From: Orobanche coerulescens
Lineage: Eukaryota; Streptophyta; Magnoliopsida; Lamiales; Orobanchaceae
DNA length: 64,000 nt
Reading direction: 5' to 3'
Assembly: GCA_033398695.1 (NCBI GenBank)
Contig: CM065811.1
Location: forward strand, 111,027,501-111,091,500
Shown: one piece after another, positions 54,222 to 64,000 of the stretch
How the letters are laid out: the number at the start of each line of letters is the position of its first letter
How positions within the stretch are numbered: the first letter of the stretch is position 1
Translations under genes and position numbers: made by a program
Notes under the pieces: model-generated
What the model saw: only the letters and a program-made list of their open reading frames with translations
The model's database searches: none
Told to the model about the DNA's origin: nothing

Positions 54222-55592
54222 AGAGACTCTAAACCTACTCCGGCGTCATCTCAGGCCCCGAGACATTCAGCGGTGTAGAATTAGGCCACTCAGTCCGCAT
54301 CGTTCAAGACGACAGGAGCAAATAAAGGAGGAGCCAAGAGCTATCAGACGAGAGCGTCCGGTTCGGGGGCCGGCAAGCTCCAAATTTATGAGATGAAGAA
54401 GACCGATGATCCAGAGGCCCGGATGATTTCAGGTACACTCGATATTCTATGTCAACCTGTGTGTACCCTTTTTGATACTGGTGCATCACATTCATTCATT
54501 TTCGAGTCATGTTTGAGTAGACTACATCTGGGTAGTGCTACTAGTTGTGAGCCTTATGTCATTGGTCTACCTGATGGTAGAAGAATTATCAGGAATCATG
54601 AGATTAAGGATTGTCCGATTCAGCTTCATGGCCATGATTGGTTAGCAGACCTAATCGTGGTAGATTTACCGAGAGACGACGTCATTCTGGGTATTGATTG
54701 GATGAATCGTCATGATGCCGTTATTAGTGTCTGTAAGCGTATGGTCACTATCATTTCAGATGATGGGGTTGAATGTGTATTTCAGGAAGGTAATCCTAGC
54801 TGTTCTGGGAGAGTCATCAACTTGATGAAAGTAGTGAGATTACTAAATCAGGGGTGTGTCGGTTATTGGTGCTATATGATCAAGACCGAGAAACCATCAG
54901 TAATGTTGATGGATATTCCTTTAGTGAGAGAATATGCCTATGTATTTCCAGACGAGTTACCTGGTTTGCCTCCACAGAGAGATGTGGAATTCATGATTGA
55001 GTTGGAGCCCGGTACGTCCCCAATATCGAAGGCACCGTACCGGATGGCCCCGACCAAAATGCAGGAGTTGAAGAATCAATTAGAGGATTTGACCGAGAAG
55101 GGTTATATTCGACCGAGTGCATCCCCGTGGGGAGCACCAGTGTTATTTGTCAAGAAGAAGGATGGTTCGTTCCGCTTGTGTATTGATTACCGGGAATTGA
55201 ACCAGGTGACGATCAAGAATAAGTATCCTCTACCCCGTATCGATGATCTTTTGGATCAACTTCAGGGAGCTTCAGTATTTTCCAAGAGAGACTTAAGATC
55301 TGGATATCATCAGTTGCGAATTCGAGAGTCGGATATCGCAAGGACGGCGTTCCGAACACGCTATGGTCATTATGAGTTTGTGGTAATGCCGTTTGGATTA
55401 ACTAATACACCTGTGGTATTCATGGAGTTAATGAATCGGGTTTTCATCGACTATTTGGATCAGTTCGTGGTTGTCTTTATTGATGACATTTTAATTTATT
55501 CTCGTGACCGGGAGGAGCACGAGTTTCACCTTCATCAGGTGCTCGACGTGTTGAGACTAGAGCAATTTTTTTGGAAAGTTTTCCAAATTTGA
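54222..55592 (+). pseudogene. protease-reverse transcriptase of element B
   Basis: The open frame 54393-55592 carries the protease site FDTGASHSF (54474) and the RT with [43 protein letters not shown], and an intact catalytic [11 protein letters not shown] (Asp pair 55482-55487). Arg replaces the usual Ile in [12 protein letters not shown]-run near 55566-55572 causes a frameshift after the palm domain. Further stops follow before RNase H (for example 55714). The upstream 54222-54392 linker has stops. Confidence 0.88.
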
Positions 55593-56528
55593 ATTCTGGA
55601 TGTCCGAAGTGACGTTTCTCGGACATGTAATTTCATCAGACGAAGTTCGTGTCGACCCTCAAAAGACGGAGGCTATCCGAGATTGGCAACCTACGAAGAA
55701 TGTTAAGGAAATCTAAAGTTTCCTCGGATTAGCTGGCTATTATCGGTGATTTGTTGAAGGATTTTCTAAAATCGCTCAACCCATGACGAACCTTTTAAGG
55801 AAAGATAAGAAATACACGTGGTCCGACGCGTGTAAACAGAGTTTTGAGAAACTCAAGAGCCGGTTAATTTCAGCACCTGTCCTTTCTTTACCGCAAGGGA
55901 TAGAAGGATTTGTGGTTTATAGTGATGCATCCAGACAGGGTCTCGGATGTGTACTAATGCAGAATGGGAAAGTTATTGCTTATGCTTCACGGCAATTGAG
56001 ACCTTACGAGGTTAATTATCCGACCCACGACCTGGAGCTAGAAGCCGTGGTATTCGCATTGAAGATTTGGCGTCATTATCTTTATGGCGTTACCTGTCAG
56101 ATATTCACCGATCATAAGAGTTTAAAGTATATATTTACTCAGAAGCAGTTAAATATGCGACAGAGACGGTGGTTGGAACTAATCAAATATTATGATATTG
56201 AGATACTTTACCACCCGGGCAAGGCGAACGTTGTCGCCGACGCCTTGAGTCGTAAGTCCGTTCAAGAGCAGATGCTTGCTCGATTAACAGTTCAGAAGGA
56301 ACTTCAGCAGGAATTCCTGAGACCCGAGATAGAAGTCTGGTTACAGCGAGTACAAGGGCAACTGGTTCAAGTTAGAGATTTCATCGCCACTTGAGGAGGC
56401 GATCAGGGAGAATCAGGGTTCGGACCCATTTCTGTTACGCATTCGAGATGATGTGACTCAGGGGAATGCCCCTGGGTTTGTGGTCCACGAGGATGGACTT
56501 TTGCGATTTAAGAATCGGTTGTGCGTAC
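55593..56528 (+). pseudogene. RT connection, RNase H and start of integrase, element B
   Basis: The open frame 55783-56394 contains [51 protein letters not shown] and [15 protein letters not shown], so RNase H is essentially intact. A shift near 56385 leads into the integrase N-terminal region (NQGSDP-like, then HEDGLLRFKNRL), cut at 56528 by the solo LTR E. Confidence 0.86.
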
Positions 56529-59036
56529 TATAAAACCCCCTAAATTCGATAACTTATCACATGTACAATATACTAAATCATGATGTACTCTAATAATAAT
56601 TGTTTATAATCTACATCTAGTCTCATTTTATTTTACTTATTTATTTCGTAAATTATTTTATGAATCAAATAATAAATTAATTAAAATTTGAAGTGGGAAC
56701 ATAAATTCTTAATGGGCCAAGTATATCAATACTCACACATGAACACACTATAAGACTCAAGCCCAACTTAATGAAATTCCTAAGGCTTGAAATTACACTT
56801 CAAAACCCAACTAATCAAGTCAACTACAACAATAACTATAACAAAAAAAAAAATATCTAAACACACACACACTAAATGGGGCGACCAAGATGGGAGAAAA
56901 AGAAGGGAATTAACAATTTTCTAGAACCTCATGTCCCCCATGCAAGATACCTCACTTACACCTTCAATTCCCAAGCCCTCATGTATCTCACCTATAAATA
57001 CCACCACCCAACCCTTAGCCTCATTTTACACCTCCTACACAACCAAAAAATATGCATTTGAGAGACTAAGAGAGAGAGGAGTCCGAACCAAGAGGAAGAA
57101 GGAGTTCAATAAAGTTCAAGTAAACTAGGTAACCTTCCTTCCCCTAATCTCTTCTATAATATGTGCCTTATAAAATCTCTATGTACTAACTTAATTCTAA
57201 CAACATGCAAACTAAATACTCATCTTGGGGTGTATGGTGATCGTCCGAACCATGTAGTGCAAGAGAGGAGGTCGTTCTTCCACTTCCGAGACTTAGAACC
57301 GGCGAAATCCGGCTAAATCGAGGAGGGTGAAAATTCTTTCAAAAATCCTTGAAAAATAATGATGATTCCTACTTACCTTGTGATGCATGTTATAATATGA
57401 ACTATTTTGATACCTTGATGATATGAATATGTCATATACATCACGATAAAAGTGCATGTGTTATAATATTGTGTATAGTTTAAGATTTTTACGTTTTTCT
57501 TAAACTTAATCCCTAAATATTATGAAAAATATGGAAGCATACTTAAATTTGGAATTTCTCGTGTAATTGTATGTTTTATGGATGTGTGTTAAGGTTATAA
57601 CAACATGCAATACGATTTATTGAATTTAAACGACAACCGATTTGGTAGTCGGGTGTCGATTTTGTGATAAATTGAAAGTTATATGTTTTCTTCTATATGT
57701 CATTAAAACCCTACCAAAATCTGAAATCTTGTGTTATATGATTATGTTATGATATATGGATAATTTATTTGCGGCCAAAACGGGACGTGAAACGATTAAA
57801 CGGAGCTTTTGGGCATAAATTGTAATTTCTTAAAGTTTGAGGACTAAACTGAAAATTTTGAAAATACAACATTCTGGACCTTGGACAGTACATATTATAC
57901 CATGTATAGGCTATCCTTAAAGTTTCAAGTGATTCGGAGTTCGATATATAAACTTGATAGTCCAAATTGTAATTTTCAAACAATTTCGGGGTCAAAATGC
58001 AAGAATTCCAAACTTCTGGACCCAGTCCGAAATTTTCTGGAATTTTCACAAATATGTAATTCCAGGTTCGTCATAAGTCACCTTATAAAATTTCGTTAAA
58101 CTCCGAGCTAAATTCATAACTCTATAAGCCTCGGAACGATTTCCTTAAGTTTTGGGGCAATATCGTAATTTCTGAAAATTTCAGTCCCGAAACTGAAAAA
58201 ATCCAAATTTTCCTTAAATCTGGAGTCGAGGAATTATTTTGGCTTCCTGATAAAATTTCATAATCATCCGATTTCGTTTCATACTCCAACGCTTAGGTTT
58301 GAACCTAAGGGTAAAAACGTCATTTCAAACTATTTCGAAACTGGATAATCGCGATTTCAAACTATGACGTAGACTTGGGTCCCTCGAAACACGCCGTTCC
58401 TCGGTTATGGGTAAAAACGTCATTTCAAACTATTCGAAACTGGATTAACTGATCGACTGATTGACTGACTGCTTGACTTGATATCCATCCACGGGGACAT
58501 GATTATAATATTACAACTATACAATAATTTTTGTTTTCATAAAATTCTGACGTAATTGTAATTATTTCCCACTTTTTCTTTTCATAATTGATAAGATCAT
58601 GCATCACTTAAAATATTTCAAAGGAAAGAGCCACACTCGCACACGATCACCCACTCACTGAGACCTTTTGTCTCACCCCACCGTTTTCCCTTTTAAACCA
58701 GAGAACGAGCCACCAGCCGAAGACGAAGAGATTCTCGAGGAAGAGACTGATTAGAAGACTACCATCAAGACTTAGAATTTCTGTTGTTATCCCAACTTGT
58801 AATAGTTAACTATGCGTTGTACTTAACTCGTTTGGTATTTTTCCGCTGCAAACTTTGAGCAAGTGTAATTTTGATTATCTGCTTTGTCACAATGAATCTT
58901 AGAGCATCGGGCTAAGATTGTTGTTTTGAAATATTATCCAATCGATATTTTGCTTCCGCTACTTATTGTCGCATTTTGATTAATTGATCGACCGATGTGT
59001 CGCGCCCTCGTCCTTCCCGATGTTGGGGGCGTGACA
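56529..59036 (+). repeat. Element E: solo LTR (2508 bp)
   Basis: The B integrase is interrupted here with CGTAC on both sides (56524-56528 and 59037-59041); A shows the uninterrupted site near 3120. The inserted DNA begins TATAAAACCCCC (TG changed to TA) and ends GGGGGCGTGACA. It has a TATA box (CCTATAAATACC, 56993), a donor-like TAG/GTAACC (57129), and a doubled word GGGTAAAAACGTCATTTC (58308 and 58409). No internal region, PBS or PPT is left. It lacks the palindrome arrays. Confidence 0.92.
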
Positions 59037-59041
59037 CGTAC

Positions 59042-60186
59042 CGGCGAATGACGAGTTGAAAAACTCGATTTTGAGAGAAGCTCATGCTACCCCTTATTCC
59101 GTTCATCCGGGGTCTAGCAAGATGTATAAAGACTTGAAACAAAATTACTGGTGGAGTAATATGAAGCGAGAAGTCGCGGAATTTGTTTCGAGATCTTTGA
59201 CCTGTCAGCAAGTCAAGATAGAGCATCAGCGACCGGCGGGTATGTTGAAACCTCTCCCTATTCCAGAGTGGAAGTGGGAGGATATTTCAATGGACTTCAT
59301 CACGAATTTGTCGATGAGTCGTCGTGGCATAAATACAATCTGGGTAATCGTGGACCGCTTAACTAAATCTGCTCATTTTCTTGAGATTAAGGATACGTGG
59401 GGTCTCGAGAGACTTGCCCAGTTGTTTATCAAAGAGATAGTGAGACTGCACGGTACTCCTAAAAGTATCATTTCTGATCGTGACGGATGGTTCGTGTCTC
59501 ATTTTTGGAAATCAGTTCATCGTGCTATGGGAACTCAGCTTAATCTCAGTACAGCTTTTCATCCTCAGTCCGACGGACAATCGGAGAGGACTATTCAGAT
59601 TTTGGAGGATATGTTGAGGGCATGTCTTCTCGATTGGGAAGCCCAACTACCGTTGATCGAGTTCACGTATAATAATAGTTGGCATGCTTCGATTAAGATG
59701 GCACCTTACGAGGCCTTGTACGGTCGTCATTGTCGATCCCTTTGTGTTGGGATGTCTTATCAGAATCAATCGGCACCGAGCCCGATATGCTTATAGCTGC
59801 CCGTGAGAAGGTAGCCTTGATCAGGAGTCGTTTGTTGACCGCTCAGAGTCGACAGAAATCTTATGCAGATAACCGTCGTCGGCCATTAGAGTTCGAGACA
59901 GGTGACCATGTTTTGGTTAAGGTATTCCCGAGTCGAGGTATCTTCCGTTTTGGGAAGAGGGGAAAGTTGAGTCCGAGATTCATTGGACCATTTGAGATTT
60001 TGGATCGAGTAGGCGAGTTAGCTTATCGATTGGCCTTACCTCCGGCGTTGATCCGAATTCATAATGTGTTTCACGTATCTCAGTTACAGAAGTATGTTGC
60101 CGACCCGAGTCACATACTTCAGTTCGACGAAATCGAGATCGCCGATGATCATTCATACGAGGAGCGTCCTATACGAGTCTTAGAGC
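59042..60186 (+). pseudogene. integrase of element B, part 2
   Basis: The HHCC region has HATPYSVHPGSSKMYKDL and SRSLTCQQVKIEHQ (Ser for the first Cys). The core has Asp in MDFITNLS (about 59290), Asp in SDRDGWFVSHFW (about 59478) and Glu in SDGQSERT (about 59580). A frameshift near 59738 passes into the frame that ends at 60186 with KLSPRFIGPFEILDRVG and VLVKVFPSRG. F is inserted just where the chromodomain-like tail would begin. Confidence 0.88.
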
Positions 60187-61479
60187 TGTTGTGAGGAAAT
60201 CCCTCACACTATGCCGCAAGCGCACGGTGTCAATAAGTAATAAAGTGATAAGTAAGATATCGTTCCCTCGAGGACTGATTTCACTAAGTACAAAAATATA
60301 GTCAACTCGTAATTTTATTTGAAGAAAAAATATATAGAATTTATTACTAAACTAATTGCAGAAAAATAAATAGAAAATAACAATAGTAATAATAAAAATA
60401 ATAATAATAAGGGTGTAGGATTATGATTTTCACCTCAAACAATCAGGAATGATTTTTATTCAATTCAATTCACTTTTATTCAATTGATTGTAAGCCAGGA
60501 ATTCCTAAATTATTCTAAAGCCTTTCCCAAGGTCGATAGAAAATACTAAGAATTATTAACTCGATATATCCCTATTCGAATTAGATAATTAATAGCTAAA
60601 ACAGTTCATGAATCCCCACAATAAATAGGCTTCACAATTCCCATGAGTATATCCCTATCTCACGACAATCATGATTTTTATCACAAGAAATATGCCTAAA
60701 TTTCATCTCCCGAATCCATAAAGACATTCAAAACAATTCAACCGTTGGCCAGACAATTAAAAAGCATTAAGAACAATGAGAAAAATCCAACTCAATACGA
60801 ATAACGAGTAAATTGAAATAAAAATAAATAAATCAAACCGTCATGTAATCGGCTACAATCACAATCCTACTCGAACAGATCTAGAAAATCAGATGCGGAA
60901 AAATTAAGAAAAAACGTAAGGGATCCGTGGTCTTGTCGTTGCCCACAAATCTCCTCGTGTCCACTCTCGTCCCGCGATGTCTTCCTCTCTATCTATCTAT
61001 CGATCGCCCCCTTTTTTCTGACCTTCAATGCTTATTTATAGCAGTCCTTAGCCTCCAAAACGCGTCCGTGGATTAGGTCGAGAACAGGCTCCAAAAACGG
61101 CCCAGAACCGCGGTCAACACATCAAAACCGCCTCGTGGGCCGTGGCTCACTTAATCTGTGCCGCGGCCCCTACTGCTCAGCGCCCCACATCTGGGTGTAT
61201 TTTTCTTCATGGGTCGCGGCTCACTCTCCTTGTGCCGCGGCTCACAGTACAGTTCGCTCGGTGCCTTTGTGTGCCGTGCGTGTGCCGCGGCTCATGCTTC
61301 TTGTGCCGCGGCTCATGACCAAAAATTGCTATTTTCGCCCGTTTTTCGTCATTTAGGCTTCCGGACTCCAATTTCCTGCAAAACATATAAGAATCGTGCA
61401 TTAAAAGCTCATTTATGCATTTTAGGCTCAAAATGGATATAAACTAATGATAAATAAGCGCATAAAAATACGCCTAACA
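60187..61479 (-). repeat. 3' LTR of F (1293 bp)
   Basis: Read on the minus strand: TGTTAGGCG...CTCACAACA. Six CCGCGG-type palindromes lie at about 61135-61316, arranged 2-2-2, and TATAAATA is on the minus strand at 61033-61040, downstream of the array as in H. Confidence 0.92.
61135..61316. repeat. Paired CCGCGG palindromes in LTR of F
   Basis: GTGCCGCGGCTC-type motifs in three pairs, as in H; some are mutated (GGGCCGTGGCTC, GGGTCGCGGCTC). Confidence 0.85.
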
Positions 61480-61494
61480 AATACCCCCAAACTT
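61480..61494 (-). other. Polypurine tract of F
   Basis: Minus strand AAGTTTGGGGGTATT, identical to the PPT of H. Confidence 0.88.
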
Positions 61495-63033
61495 GAGTCT
61501 TTGCTTGTCCTCAAGCAAAAATCAATTTTCAAATAAAAAGTATCATGAATGATCGTGCAAATCCATAGTGCTCAACTTAATCAACACTACCCTGAGAATC
61601 TCAAAGAATAATACGAGTGTCGTAATAGTGAGTCACATCCACGGACACTGATTCCAAGAAGTAATCATTTTCAGTCCTAACCAATCGTTAATGAGGAAAA
61701 TCAAGCTCAAAGATTAACAAGCGTGAATTTAACCGACCGTCAATATGAAGGGTTAGATTAAACAAGCCAATTCGCCCAGCCCCACAGTCCAGTGGCAAAA
61801 TTCAAGAGTTTCATTAATAAAATTACTCCTAGGACAGCATTCCCTTATGTATGATCATAATAAAGATTCGAGTTAACCACTAGGTTCGGATCTCGGGATG
61901 TTTTATCGGGATAATCCTAGGGTGGATTTCCATTCTCATGTATTGGGGAACCGTTTGACGTAAAAGACACTCATGGGTCACATGGATGCTTCTAGTTCCT
62001 AAGTCCCCCTCTACAGCGAAAAAAAACTCGAATAGCAATTCCCACATGTCAAGGTTGCTGTTTTACGCGAGAGTAAACAACGGGTCACGTGAATACCCCC
62101 GGTTACTAGGCTTCCCATCATCGGTAATGCGATATTTCTAAAATATTAATCTATTCAGGGTCGTCGTTTTACGCGAGAGTAAACAACGGGTCACGTGAAT
62201 ACCCCCGGTTACTAGACTTCCCATCATAGAACATGTATAATATCTCGACTTTTTGGGAAAAACTGTCCGATTCTAAACTCACTTTAAGTGCCCACAAGAC
62301 TCATGTTACTGGACGACTAGCTACGCGAAAAGTGTAACCAAACGTATAGACGGTGATTTGAAAACACGTATGTCTCCTTTCTTATCCGCTAAGATTTCTA
62401 CAAAAACGAAAAATATAGACCTAAATGAATACTCCAAGGAAACAGATATCGCTGTCTGCAACTCGACCAAAAGTCAATCGTTTCTTCAAAAAGAAATCAG
62501 TATCGTAACATCAGTTTTACACACGGAAGCACGAAAAATTCACGAAAAATTCATGTTTATAACCATCAACAGCGTGCAAGAAAAATAAAGCAATGATAAA
62601 ATCGCAATTTATAACCAGGAAAAATTAAGAAAATATCGCATGCTTCAATTTATTCCACTATACATAAAATCATCAACAATAAAACTCATGTGAAAATAAA
62701 AGAGATAAGAAAAAGTGAATCTTATTCCAAATGTCTTCTTGAAAGCCAGCACATGTCTGAGTGGAATCGTCTGTCAATCCATACTTCAAAAAAAATGCCC
62801 AACATCACCGGGGACCCCCAACTTAGTCTCTAGTCATGAAATAACTATAGACATTAGGTTAAGAAAGACTAGAATATGAAGGATAATAACTCATTGGGAT
62901 TATATAAAAATATTAGAGAATTAAGGGCCAACAAGAATACACGAATCCAAACGAAATAACAAAACAAAGGAAAAAAAACAAATTATTAACGAAAAATCAA
63001 ATAAAAACAACTAACTAGAAAGCAAGTAAAAAT
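61495..63033 (-). other. 3' non-coding region of F
   Basis: No convincing ORF. The block AGTAACCGGGGGTATTC...TTTACTCTCGCGTAAAACG occurs at about 62163-62215 and 62073-62120, with a weak third copy at 61925-61985, matching the three copies of H in order and spacing. Confidence 0.82.
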
Positions 63034-63095
63034 GATGGGTTACCTCCCATCAAGTGCTCTATTTTACGTCTTGAGCACGACGTGGCAAAAAAAAT
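63034..63095 (-). other. Conserved post-ORF hairpin of F
   Basis: Minus strand GATGGG-AGGTAA-CCCATC (63051-63034), 44 nt after the ORF stop at 63096, preceded by GCTCAAGAC and AGCACTT. The stem differs from H but pairs perfectly. Confidence 0.85.
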
Positions 63096-63840
63096 TTAAT
63101 GTGGCTTCTCTCTAGGGAGATTGCCAAATACCCCCTTCTTGCTTATAAGCCTCTTATTCCACAAGGGAGGCTTTGGTTCATGCTTGGTTGCCAAAAATGA
63201 GTAAGAATAATTATGTGGACAACCAAAAAATAGTGGAAGAATATAATAATGATAAGGTATGTAAAAATAAGCAGAGTTTGAATGGGTAAATAATAAAGAC
63301 ATATCATGAATAACCTCATTAGAACTCAAAGAATCAGCCTCAACAAAATCACAAGTAATGGGGTCAATCTCTCCCATTATGGATTTAGGAAAAATTATGC
63401 GTGGCACCGTTAATAAAATTTTAGGCACAAAAGTGTTCACCTTATTAGTCGAAGTTTGATGACAATTTAATGAAATTTCTTTGGAAACATCATCAATGGT
63501 AACTTCTTCTACAATTTCATCACACTTTATGTAATTATCAGGTGCTGGGGGATCGACCCTAAAACTCAGCATGTCTTTCTTCTCAACCTCCCCCTCTACT
63601 TCACTACTAAAGCAATAACCAAAGTTAATGAGCTAGAAAATAACCAAAGTGAATCTCAAGACCACGACTTGCACATTCTCGCTCAAGAGGGGTACTATCA
63701 GGATTTTTGAGAGCGTCTACACATTGTTCAAGCATGGTCTTTTGTTTCGGGGGAGGGGGCTGACTGACCCTATTAAGCAAATTATTAAGATCATCGAAAT
63801 TTATGAAATGCCAAGGGTCACGATAATCAAAGGAAAACAT
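63096..63840 (-). pseudogene. Uncharacterised ORF of F, split by a 25-bp insertion
   Basis: Two minus-strand frames, 63840-63625 (71 codons) and 63572-63096 (158 codons), are offset by one base. Between them the 12-base word AATAACCAAAGT occurs twice, 25 bp apart (63614 and 63639), and the intervening 25 bp account for both the stop and the shift. Without it the region would be one ORF of roughly 240 residues starting about 85 bp after the PBS. I do not recognise it: there is no zinc knuckle, protease or gag motif. It occupies the position of gag in H. Confidence 0.6.
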
Positions 63841-63924
63841 AATGAAAGAAAAAAAATAAGGAAACTAAAAAAAACTTCAAATTAAAATTAGAGTCGCTTG
63901 GTATTGATATTAGCGAAAAATCAG

Positions 63925-63942
63925 TCCCCGACAACGGCGCCA
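63925..63942 (-). other. Primer binding site of F (tRNA-Asp)
   Basis: Minus strand TGGCGCCGTTGTCGGGGA, one mismatch from the complement of tRNA-Asp. Confidence 0.9.
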
Positions 63943-63948
63943 AAAACT

Positions 63949-64000
63949 TGTTGTGAGGAAATCCCTCACACTATGCCGCAAGTGCACGGTGTCAACAAGT
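63949..64000 (-). repeat. 5' LTR of F, first 52 bp in view
   Basis: Matches 60187-60238 with two differences (TGTTGTGAGGAAATCCC...); the rest is outside the window. Confidence 0.92.

Larger units (their letters stand above)
50136..64000 (+). mobile_element. Element B: Ty3/gypsy chromovirus-like retrotransposon, split by E and F, 3' end outside window
   Basis: Parts are 5' LTR 50136-52593, PBS, leader, gag, protease-RT, RNase H, integrase part 1 (to 56528) and part 2 (59042-60186), then element F. Same family as A by coding sequence, leader and LTR ends. It inserted in the last bases of D pol; the expected duplication is TTCGA (50131-50135), but the right end is not in view. Breaks are few, so B is younger than A. 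Confidence 0.92.
60187..64000 (-). mobile_element. Element F: small non-autonomous relative of H, minus strand, continues past window
   Basis: The 3' LTR (60187-61479), PPT, a 2.47-kb internal region, PBS and the start of the 5' LTR (63949 on) are in view. The likely duplication is AGAGC (60182-60186); the other copy is outside. It shares the LTR start TGTTAGGCGTATTTTTAT, CCGCGG palindromes, tRNA-Asp PBS, post-ORF hairpin and triplicated 3' block with H, but has no recognisable gag, pol or second ORF. Confidence 0.9.

Noticed and set aside
60187..64000. F as a plus-strand element
   Set aside because: PBS, PPT, TATA box and ORF all read on the minus strand.

Overview
The window is intergenic, retrotransposon-saturated chromatin of a flowering plant, most likely a eudicot. 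I see no bacterial signal and no host gene. Nearly all 64 kb resolves into nested LTR retrotransposons with TG...CA ends, 5-bp target duplications, tRNA-primed PBSs, polypurine tracts and gag/pol remains. No element has an intact pol. Species cannot be named from the sequence.

Layout. 1-6962: element A, a decayed Ty3/gypsy chromovirus-like copy (leader, deleted gag, broken pol, 3' LTR). 6963-7422: an older gypsy RT scrap. 7423-9400: AT-rich, unassigned. From 9401 rightwards everything sits inside one Ty1/copia element, D. Its 5' LTR starts at 9401 and was split almost at once by gypsy element C (9410-18445). D gag-protease lies at 19786-21165. It is split by a SIRE-type copia tandem, G (21171-38934), which itself carries H (22331-31423), a pol-less Athila-like element. 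A 61-bp piece of D (38935-38995) precedes I (38996-47653), a large non-coding element with two 3-kb LTRs. D integrase, RT and RNase H continue at 47654-50131. Gypsy element B (same family as A) starts at 50136. B is split by a solo LTR, E (56529-59036), and by F (60187 to beyond the window, minus strand), a small pol-less relative of H.

The most unusual signal is a promoter-like module repeated in unrelated elements: arrays of 12-bp GC-rich palindromes just upstream of the LTR TATA box, in groups of (usually) four separated by 30-50 bp spacers. Three palindrome classes occur: TAGCGCACGCTA (gypsy B and C, copia G, element I), TTACGGCCGTAA (gypsy A) and GTGCCGCGGCAC (H and F). A and B belong to one family yet carry different classes, while B, C and copia G share one. 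B and C each have 18 palindromes in a 4-4-4-4-2 layout ending 10-12 bp before TATA. G and H each carry a second array inside the element, directly upstream of an extra ORF. Those two ORFs, in different superfamilies, look related: basic N-terminus, a shared central domain and a C-terminal coiled coil. This suggests an exchangeable transcription module plus accessory gene. Other structures include a covarying hairpin 43-44 nt after the first ORF of H and F, intron-like layouts inside long LTRs, and a 56-bp hairpin tandem repeat grown inside a dead pol gene.

How they work together: H, F and I lack replication enzymes and could only have moved with enzymes from other elements. Decay is dominated by C-to-T/G-to-A changes, as expected of silenced methylated DNA, except that the LTR pairs of H and I differ largely by one-base indels, which may partly be assembly noise.
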